12,274 bases of DNA. It comes from Verrucomicrobiota bacterium (GTDB taxonomy: Bacteria; Verrucomicrobiota; Kiritimatiellia; Kiritimatiellales; Pontiellaceae). The position numbers were made by a program, and so were the translations under genes. Positions 6,648 to 12,274 of this stretch are shown one piece after another (position 1 is the stretch's first letter; every line of letters begins with the position of its first letter). The stretch covers positions 2,503 through 14,776 of the forward strand of contig DOEU01000025.1 in assembly GCA_003532555.1 (NCBI GenBank), written 5' to 3'. The notes under the pieces were generated by a model that was not told where the DNA came from, searched no databases, and saw nothing but the letters and a program-made list of their open reading frames with translations.

Positions 6648-7361
6648 TTATCCTTGGGTCACTAATGTTCCGGATGTATCGCCATTAAAAATTTCCACCA
6701 TGCTATTGGTTTTGAAAAAATCGAAAACAACAATCGGGATTTCACTTTCCATACAGAGTGAGAAAGCTGCCGCATCCATAACTCCGAGCTGCTGTGAAAG
6801 TGCGTCGGCGTAAGTAATCGTTTCGTATCGAACCGCATTCGAATCTTTAATTGGGTCGGCCGAGTAGATTCCATCAACTTTGGTTGCTTTCATAAGAACA
6901 TCTGCATCAATTTCTGAAGCTCGAAGTGCAGCGGCACTATCGGTCGTAAAATAGGGATTTCCCGTGCCAGCACCAAAAATAACCACTCGACCTTTTTCGA
7001 GATGGCGAATGGCGCGACGGCGAATAAACGGCTCTGCAATCGATGGCATTGAGATAGCAGTCATTACCCGCGTTTGGATGCCTTCATTTTCTAACGCACT
7101 TTGGATTGCCATCGCATTAATCACTGTGGCGAGCATTCCCATATAATCACCGGTTGTTCGATCTGTACCGGAGCTTACTCCTTCCAGACCACGAAAAATA
7201 TTTCCGCCCCCGACCACGACCGCGATTTCTGCACCAGCCTCTAAGAGGGATTTAAATTGTGCTGCGACCGATTTTAGAATGATGGGGTCATGGTTCAGGC
7301 CTTCGGCTCGATTTTGGAGAGCTTCTCCGCTAATTTTTAATAGTAGACGTTTATACTTCAT
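6648..7361 (-). CDS. pyrH: UMP kinase
   Basis: Phosphorylates UMP to UDP for all pyrimidine nucleotides; hexameric amino-acid-kinase fold, cytoplasmic, typically controlled by UTP and GTP. Visible features: KISGEAL with K9 (phosphate binding), the VVVGGGNIFRG loop (48-58), RTTGDYMGMLATVINAMAIQ (69-88) forming the UMP site with D72, FGAGTGNPYFTTDSAAALRA (129-148), and the ATP-site stretch ATKVDGIYSADP (159-170). 237 aa is the standard length. GGAG lies 9 nt before ATG 7361. It leads the four-gene transcript pyrH-frr-coaC-coaB, with a good promoter 27 bp upstream. Unlike the common order rpsB-tsf-pyrH-frr, no tsf lies upstream; a divergent hydrolase gene does. Confidence 0.98.
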   Translation of the reverse strand: MKYKRLLLKISGEALQNRAEGLNHDPIILKSVAAQFKSLLEAGAEIAVVVGGGNIFRGLEGVSSGTDRTTGDYMGMLATVINAMAIQSALENEGIQTRVMTAISMPSIAEPFIRRRAIRHLEKGRVVIFGAGTGNPYFTTDSAAALRASEIDADVLMKATKVDGIYSADPIKDSNAVRYETITYADALSQQLGVMDAAAFSLCMESEIPIVVFDFFKTNSMVEIFNGDTSGTLVTQG

Positions 7362-7387
7362 GCGTTCATCTCCGACAATTTAATCGC

Positions 7388-7416
7388 ATCATAAAGCAAG
7401 GTTTGGTAGCTGTAAA
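7388..7416 (-). promoter_or_regulatory. Sigma70-type promoter for pyrH-frr-coaC-coaB
   Basis: TTTACA (7416-7411, 5/6 to consensus), a spacer of exactly 17 nt, and TATGAT (7393-7388, 5/6 to consensus), all on the - strand. Transcription would begin near 7381, giving a leader of about 20 nt with the GGAG ribosome site before pyrH ATG 7361. It is the best promoter match I found in the window. Confidence 0.7.
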
Positions 7417-7439
7417 TTTCCAAACAGCGGAAACTGATT

Positions 7440-8666
7440 ATGATTGGACCTTCGAAAAATAGATATCGGATCTTTTTTTTTCTACTGCTAGGCATAGGAA
7501 TTGCATTCGGTTATCTTTTATATCATGCGCGTATACCGTTCATCATCGAACGGGCTGCTCTTTGGGTTCCGCGGTTTGATTATTCCACTCCGGAGGATGT
7601 TAAGCAGATTGTTAAAAATGCAGCGAACGCTGGGTTTACGGATGTTTTTTTTCAGGTTAGAGGAAATGGAACTGTTTTTTATCCAAGTGATCTTGAACCT
7701 TGGGCCCATGATTTACATGGAGGAGAACTCGAGAAACTCGGAGAAAATCCTGGTTGGAATCCATTGCGATTAGCGGTTGAGCAAGCTAATTATCATAACA
7801 TAAACCTACATGCCTATATCAACGTGCTTCCTGGCTGGAAGGGTCGCTCTAATCCACCATCAGGTCGTCATCAACCCTGGGCAGATCATCCAGACTGGTT
7901 CATGATAGATGCACAAGGAAATACGATGCAACCTACGTCCGGTTGGTATACGTTTTTGAATCCAGCGCATCCAGATGTAATTCGTCATTTATCCGGATTA
8001 ATTCGTGAAATGATGCACTATTCTGTTGCCGGCATTCATCTGGATTATATTCGTTATCCGTATGATTACGTATCGGTTGCTCATGAAATTTACCCGCAAA
8101 TTCCTACCAAAGATTTAAGTCGGTACGCTGACTTTTCATATGATCCATATACCGAAGCCCAGATGATAAAGCATGTGGGCTTAGATAGGTCAAAAGAAGC
8201 GCGCGTTGAAGTGAAAAAAGCGATCATCGAAAACTTAGTTGCAGAACTATCGCACAGCATGAAAAAGATAGATTCAAAAGCCATATTAAGTGCCAGTGTA
8301 CTTGGCAATCCAATTGATGGACGATGGCATGCCGGACAAGTAGCCTCTGATTGGGTAAACCGAGGGACTCTTGACTGGGCCGTTCAGATGAATTATGGGC
8401 AAGATACATTCAGTCTACATGGAAAACGATTTGGTCGATCCTTATCGAAGAAACAAAAAAAGAACCATTGGCTGATTGGAATCTCGGCTACTCATTCAAT
8501 GGAGAAGATTCAATCTCAATTTAAATCTATAGCGGAGCATCGATGCAAAGGGGTTGCTTTTTTTTCATATGGGCTGCTATTTAAGGAGCATGCCTTTACA
8601 AAAAAAAGTTTACTGATAAAGAATCTATTAGAGGTTCACGTAGTTAAAAAACCGCAGACAGACTAG
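7440..8666 (+). CDS. Membrane-anchored glycosidase-like protein, GHL10 (DUF187) family
   Basis: TIM-barrel glycosyl-hydrolase-like protein (GHL10, YngK-like), expected to act on a polysaccharide outside the cytoplasm; the substrate cannot be read. Residues 11-28 form one uncleaved-looking membrane helix (IFFFLLLGIGIAFGYLLY) after a basic N-terminus, so a signal anchor with the catalytic domain outside is likely. Family landmarks: ALWVPRFDYSTPEDVKQIV (40-58), the strand AGFTDVFFQVRGNGTVFYPS, AYINVLPGW (125-133), the FLNPAHPDVIRHL segment, AGIHLDYIRYPYDY (197-210) with D202 as the likely catalytic or binding acid, then SASVLGNPIDG, DWAVQMNYG and IGISATHS near the C-terminus. 408 aa. ATG 7440 has only a weak GGA upstream; no clear promoter is seen. 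Divergent from pyrH (78 bp) and convergent, overlapping by 4 bp, with the next gene. Confidence 0.85.
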   Translation: MIGPSKNRYRIFFFLLLGIGIAFGYLLYHARIPFIIERAALWVPRFDYSTPEDVKQIVKNAANAGFTDVFFQVRGNGTVFYPSDLEPWAHDLHGGELEKLGENPGWNPLRLAVEQANYHNINLHAYINVLPGWKGRSNPPSGRHQPWADHPDWFMIDAQGNTMQPTSGWYTFLNPAHPDVIRHLSGLIREMMHYSVAGIHLDYIRYPYDYVSVAHEIYPQIPTKDLSRYADFSYDPYTEAQMIKHVGLDRSKEARVEVKKAIIENLVAELSHSMKKIDSKAILSASVLGNPIDGRWHAGQVASDWVNRGTLDWAVQMNYGQDTFSLHGKRFGRSLSKKQKKNHWLIGISATHSMEKIQSQFKSIAEHRCKGVAFFSYGLLFKEHAFTKKSLLIKNLLEVHVVKKPQTD

Positions 8667-10531
8667 TTCTCTTCGTTAGCAGTTGTTTCTTTGTATTTCG
8701 CGGAAAGAATCTGTATATTTTCAATGGCTTGGGATTGTTGCTCGTCATTATTAATCAGTCGGCACGCATTTTCATAACTGAGCCAGCAGGATAATCTATC
8801 GGGGTAAGTTTTAACCGCTTGTTGTAATGTGAGAAAAGCTTCATCAAATTTAGTAAGCATTAATTGAGCATTCCCAAGACCGATTAAAGCACCTGGCATC
8901 ACATATTCTTCCTTTAATAATAGGCCAAAAAGAGCTTCTGCTTCTGCTGCCCGGTTTAGGGCTAGGTATATTTTTGCTGCACCGATAAGTATCACTGAAT
9001 TTCCGTTTTGATAGGGTGCTTCTACAAAAGCTTTCCGATGAGCTTCTAGTTTTATTAATCCGCTTTGTTGTATATGGGATAATGAGAAAAGGGGTTCATA
9101 AGCAGGACGATTGATGATTAAAACAGCGGTAGAACCGTCGAAGTAAACGAGTTTCCAGTCGCGTTGAATTAGGGTCACGATTCCCTGAGCTGATGCGGGA
9201 TATAGACAATTGAGGATAAATGCTTCTGGACGATACATTTGATAAAATCGATCAAATGCCTCCTCATCACCCTGTAATAGTTTGTTCAGATCTGTTCTAA
9301 TATTTTCATCATAAATCCCAGATCGATAATCAATGAAGCAGGGCCGATTATAGGTATAGGATAGATACCCACCATCAGCAGGCTGATTAATAGCACGTTC
9401 AGGAAAATTAGGATGCGTTATTAATTCAGATAGGTTTGCAGGATATAGATCCGTCATGTTTCCTAGGCCATAAGTAGAAGCGCTACCGTTTTGGATATAC
9501 GCTTTATTCGTCACTACTGGAATCACAGAAATAATAAATATGGCAAGAGAGGTTACTTGCGCGATAAATAATCCTTTGTTTGATTTAGAGCTAGATTGCA
9601 ATAATTTATCAATATAGACGCTTACAGATTGAATACTTAAAACAAGAAAAGGATATCCTAAAGCCACAAACTGCAGGCTCATTTTTGGAGAAGTCCAAAG
9701 CAATAATATACCTAATACCGCCATAATAGTGTGATAAAGGGGCAAATTTTTCTTTAATGTAATAAGACCCGCTGCACACAATACGATCACGAAAATAAGT
9801 ATTGGTTTAACAGACTCTAACTGGAAAAAATCACTCATAATTGAAAACCAATAAATTGGATTTGGTACGGTGATTATATCCAGAATATGTGAATAGATAT
9901 TAGCGCCTGCCGGATGAAGCAAGGATACAATCAAAAGTAGCGGGATCAGATAGACTAAATTAATGGGTGATTGTTTTATTCTAGATGGTTTTGACTTGGC
10001 CTGAGCAATAGCGGCAATCGCAACCAAAGTAGGACCAAAGAGAAAGCTAGCATGCATCTGGGCCCATAAAATTTGTAGTCCAAGCAGGGCAGCATAAAGA
10101 AGTTTTTGTTTTTTTACATAAGTTAGAATATAACTAAAAAGAGCTATAAATAAGACCATTACGGATCCCTGACCCACTTCAATAGAACGAAATATCAGAT
10201 GTCCAGAAATGAGCAGTGCAAAACTCTGAGAGAGTAAATTCCCCCAAGGGGATGCCACGCGAATGAGCAAGCCAAAAGAGATAAGCAAGGCCAGGCTATT
10301 GAGAAGTGTAACCAATGATGCTCCACCGATTTTCCAACATGTATTTAATAGCAAATCATAGAGATGTGATATATGTGGAGTTGCCTCCGTCTGAACCCAA
10401 GAGAGTTGCGTACCTTGTTCAGCTTGAGCTAAGTGTGACCAAAGTTCTGGAGTGCTAATCGTCCGTATCGAGCAGATCAGAATAAAGGTTAAGCCAAGTA
10501 GCAAGGTAAATTGATTAATTCGACTTATCAT
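8663..10531 (-). CDS. Polytopic membrane protein, GT-C-like, with C-terminal TPRs
   Basis: Not assigned to a named gene. Residues 1-345 hold about 10-11 hydrophobic helices (for example 7-24, 73-92, 122-137, 192-206, 243-260, 267-282, 322-341). Between helix 1 and 2 is a polar loop, TPELWSHLAQAEQG then WVQTEATPHISHLYDLLL, resembling the first external loop of GT-C-type transferases and related membrane proteins (the 'DLWWHLATGR...DPFSYT...W..HEWL' pattern). Residues 380-475 form a soluble domain (DGGYLSYTYNRPCFIDYRSG, WKLVYFDGSTAVLIINRP), as seen after the membrane part of such proteins. Residues 508-610 read as two or three TPR units (AAKIYLALNRAAEAEALFGL; LGNAQLMLTKFDEAFLTLQQ). No catalytic residues can be assigned with confidence. 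GGAG lies 8 nt before ATG 10531. Co-oriented with mutS, 72 bp downstream of it. A cell-envelope glycan role is a guess. Confidence 0.75.
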   Translation of the reverse strand: MISRINQFTLLLGLTFILICSIRTISTPELWSHLAQAEQGTQLSWVQTEATPHISHLYDLLLNTCWKIGGASLVTLLNSLALLISFGLLIRVASPWGNLLSQSFALLISGHLIFRSIEVGQGSVMVLFIALFSYILTYVKKQKLLYAALLGLQILWAQMHASFLFGPTLVAIAAIAQAKSKPSRIKQSPINLVYLIPLLLIVSLLHPAGANIYSHILDIITVPNPIYWFSIMSDFFQLESVKPILIFVIVLCAAGLITLKKNLPLYHTIMAVLGILLLWTSPKMSLQFVALGYPFLVLSIQSVSVYIDKLLQSSSKSNKGLFIAQVTSLAIFIISVIPVVTNKAYIQNGSASTYGLGNMTDLYPANLSELITHPNFPERAINQPADGGYLSYTYNRPCFIDYRSGIYDENIRTDLNKLLQGDEEAFDRFYQMYRPEAFILNCLYPASAQGIVTLIQRDWKLVYFDGSTAVLIINRPAYEPLFSLSHIQQSGLIKLEAHRKAFVEAPYQNGNSVILIGAAKIYLALNRAAEAEALFGLLLKEEYVMPGALIGLGNAQLMLTKFDEAFLTLQQAVKTYPDRLSCWLSYENACRLINNDEQQSQAIENIQILSAKYKETTANEEN

Positions 10532-10533
10532 AT

Positions 10534-10587
10534 TTAAATCTCCATCACATTACTGAGCGCATTAGTACGGTCTTGTATTTGACTCAT
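10534..10587 (-). other. Possible 17-aa leader ORF before the membrane protein
   Basis: ATG 10587 opens MSQIQDRTNALSNVMEI and stops at TAA 10536-10534, 2 nt before ATG 10531 of the membrane-protein gene. The ribosome site of the next gene (GGAG) lies inside its last codons, so reading it could affect initiation downstream. It has no Shine-Dalgarno of its own, so it may be chance. Confidence 0.2.
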
Positions 10588-10603
10588 AAATTTAGTGAAA
10601 ACC

Positions 10604-12274
10604 CTAAAGCAAATCAAGTTGGTTTTGATCTTGAGACATTTTAGGTTGCCGGTTCCGGACAGCGCGAAGAGCCGCTGTTTCCAGCTGACCTGTCTGTTCT
10701 AAAGAAGCGAGAATGGATTCAGCCCGTTCCACGACGACGCTTGGTAAACCAGCTAGTCGAGCGACCTGAATGCCATAACTCTTATCGGCAGCCTGTGGAA
10801 TAATTTTTCTTAGAAACGTAATTTTCTTCCCTTGCTCTTTGACTGCTACACTGTAGTTCTTAACTCGCGAGAGTATGTCGGCTAAGTCCGTTAATTCATG
10901 GTAATGTGTAGCAAAAAGTGTGCGTGGCATGAAGGAAGCGTCTTTTGTTAAGAACTCAGCTACCGACCAAGCAATGCTAATTCCATCGTAGGTACTCGTT
11001 CCCCGTCCTATTTCATCTAAAATAATTAAACTACGATCTGTGGCTTGATTAAGAATGTTAGCTGTCTCCTGCATTTCCACCATAAAAGTGGAACGACCGC
11101 GGGCGAGATCATCACTCGCTCCCACTCGGGTGAATACACGATCTACGAGACCTATCTCAGCTCTTCGAGCAGGAACGAAGGAACCCATGTGCGCAAGTAT
11201 TGTAATAAGCGCCACTTGCCGAATATAGGTTGATTTGCCCGCCATGTTAGGACCTGTTATCAAAATTAGCTGATGATCATTCTGATTTAAAATCGAATCA
11301 TTAGGCACAAAACGTTCATGTTCCATGAGTTGTTCAACAACCGGATGTCGACCTTCTTCAACTTTAATATCGGTGCCCTCCGACATAAGAGGGCGGACAT
11401 AATCGAGAGTCAATGCACGTTCGGCAAGTGATTCAATAACATCAATATATGCAATTTGTTGTGCATTACGCTGTACCGTTTGAAGATATTGTAAGGTCTC
11501 TTTTTTTAGATTCTGAAATAGTTCTTGTTCGAGTGCAACCGCTCTCTCTTCAGCACCTAAAATACGATCAGCATATTCGGTTAATTCAGGCACACTATAA
11601 CGCTCTACATTTGTTAAGGTCTGTTTTCGTTGATAGTGCTCAGGCACTTTATCTAACTGAGATTTACTGATTTCGATATAGTATCCAAAAACTTTATTAA
11701 ACCGCACTTTTAATGTTTTAATGCCCGTTCGCTCAGCTTCTTCAGCTTGAAAGGTCGCCAACCATGAACGTCCATTGGATGCAGCTTCACGAAGATCATC
11801 TAGAGTTGCATTATATCCATCCTGAATAACACCTCCATCACGAAGATGCAGAGGTACTTCGTCTTTGATAGCATTATCAATGTTATCGGTAAGAGAGGGA
11901 ATCGCCTCAAGCTGCTCAGCAGCCACCTCAAGCTGTGTCCCTTGGTCGACAAGGAGTTTTTTTAAATGAGGTATTTGTTGAAGTGCTTTTGATAAGGTCT
12001 GTAGTTCGCGGGGATTATTCGAACTGGCTGAACCGATCCGTGTCATGACTCGTTCCAAGTCACGTATTTCTTTTAAAAAAATACGAATTTCAGAAAGCAA
12101 CGTTTGCTGTTGTATTAAACATTCGATTGCTTCTTGCCGTTGATTAATTTCATTCAATTGATTAAGAGGGCGTAGTAACCACTCTCGAATTAAGCGGGCA
12201 CCCATCGGAGTGCAAGTCGTGTCGATTATTTGTAAAACCGTATTTTTTTGCCCAGATCGATGGGTGTAGAGCGG
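10604..12274 (-). CDS. mutS: DNA mismatch repair protein MutS, N-terminus beyond window
   Basis: Mismatch-recognising ATPase that recruits MutL. The frame is open to the right edge: 23 codons (PLYTHRSGQKNTVLQ...) precede ATG 12205, so that ATG is internal and 556 residues of a protein of about 850 are visible. Present are the end of the core/lever domain (MGARLIREWLLRPL), the clamp and lever coiled coils (about 50-290) and the full ATPase: Walker A GPNMAGKS (fragment residues 341-348), the DDLARGRSTFMVEMQE signature, Walker B LIILDEIGRGTSTYDG (416-431), and FATHYHEL with the conserved His. QAADKSYGIQVARLAGLP closes the helix-turn-helix dimer region. The mismatch-reading FxE motif is off the window. 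The last residues, QLDLL, look like a beta-clamp-binding motif. The stop lies 72 bp before the membrane-protein gene. Confidence 0.97.
   Translation of the reverse strand, partial: PLYTHRSGQKNTVLQIIDTTCTPMGARLIREWLLRPLNQLNEINQRQEAIECLIQQQTLLSEIRIFLKEIRDLERVMTRIGSASSNNPRELQTLSKALQQIPHLKKLLVDQGTQLEVAAEQLEAIPSLTDNIDNAIKDEVPLHLRDGGVIQDGYNATLDDLREAASNGRSWLATFQAEEAERTGIKTLKVRFNKVFGYYIEISKSQLDKVPEHYQRKQTLTNVERYSVPELTEYADRILGAEERAVALEQELFQNLKKETLQYLQTVQRNAQQIAYIDVIESLAERALTLDYVRPLMSEGTDIKVEEGRHPVVEQLMEHERFVPNDSILNQNDHQLILITGPNMAGKSTYIRQVALITILAHMGSFVPARRAEIGLVDRVFTRVGASDDLARGRSTFMVEMQETANILNQATDRSLIILDEIGRGTSTYDGISIAWSVAEFLTKDASFMPRTLFATHYHELTDLADILSRVKNYSVAVKEQGKKITFLRKIIPQAADKSYGIQVARLAGLPSVVVERAESILASLEQTGQLETAALRAVRNRQPKMSQDQNQLDLL

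Noticed and set aside
1..12274. Mobile element, prophage, CRISPR or defence island
   Set aside because: No transposase, integrase, spaced repeats, terminal inverted repeats or tRNA-associated junction; all strong genes are housekeeping or envelope genes.

Overview
The window (12,274 bp, moderately AT-rich) is a densely packed stretch of bacterial housekeeping chromosome, not an obvious island. I see no transposase, integrase, phage gene, tRNA or CRISPR array. The set includes RNase R, glycogen synthase, UMP kinase, ribosome recycling factor, the two CoA enzymes, 5-formyl-THF cyclo-ligase, MutS and a GHL10-family glycosidase. A nickel superoxide dismutase carrying a classical export signal, and a GT-C-like membrane protein with a TPR tail, suggest a free-living Gram-negative of the PVC/Verrucomicrobiota kind. 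That placement is inference from gene content and is not proven here.

Layout. 1-1780 (-): rnr, running off the left edge. It is divergent from glgA (1806-3251, +) across only 25 bp, and that spacer holds a perfect AT palindrome with a TATAAT on each strand. 3252-3407: convergent gap with no clear terminator. 3408-4802 (-): a compact group read from high to low coordinates: a 6S RNA (ssrS), a small two-frame ORF, the cyclo-ligase gene (ygfA/fau), then sodN. 4869-7361 (-): the operon pyrH-frr-coaC-coaB, with gaps of 3-20 bp and a good sigma70-type promoter at 7388-7416. 7440-8666 (+): membrane-anchored GHL10 hydrolase. It converges tail to tail with 8663-10531 (-), a polytopic membrane protein with a periplasmic-type domain and TPRs; the two stop codons share one CTAG. 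10604-12274 (-): C-terminal two thirds of mutS, running off the right edge.

How they fit together. pyrH-frr-coaC-coaB couples pyrimidine nucleotide supply, ribosome recycling and CoA synthesis in one growth-linked transcript. The ssrS-ygfA linkage, well known in proteobacteria, is recreated here and can be read directly: 189 nt fold into one long irregular hairpin with a central bubble, and the folate gene follows. The most unusual single gene is sodN. Its Ni-binding His1-Cys2...Cys6 hook begins exactly at the predicted signal-peptidase cut, so export and active-site creation would be the same event.
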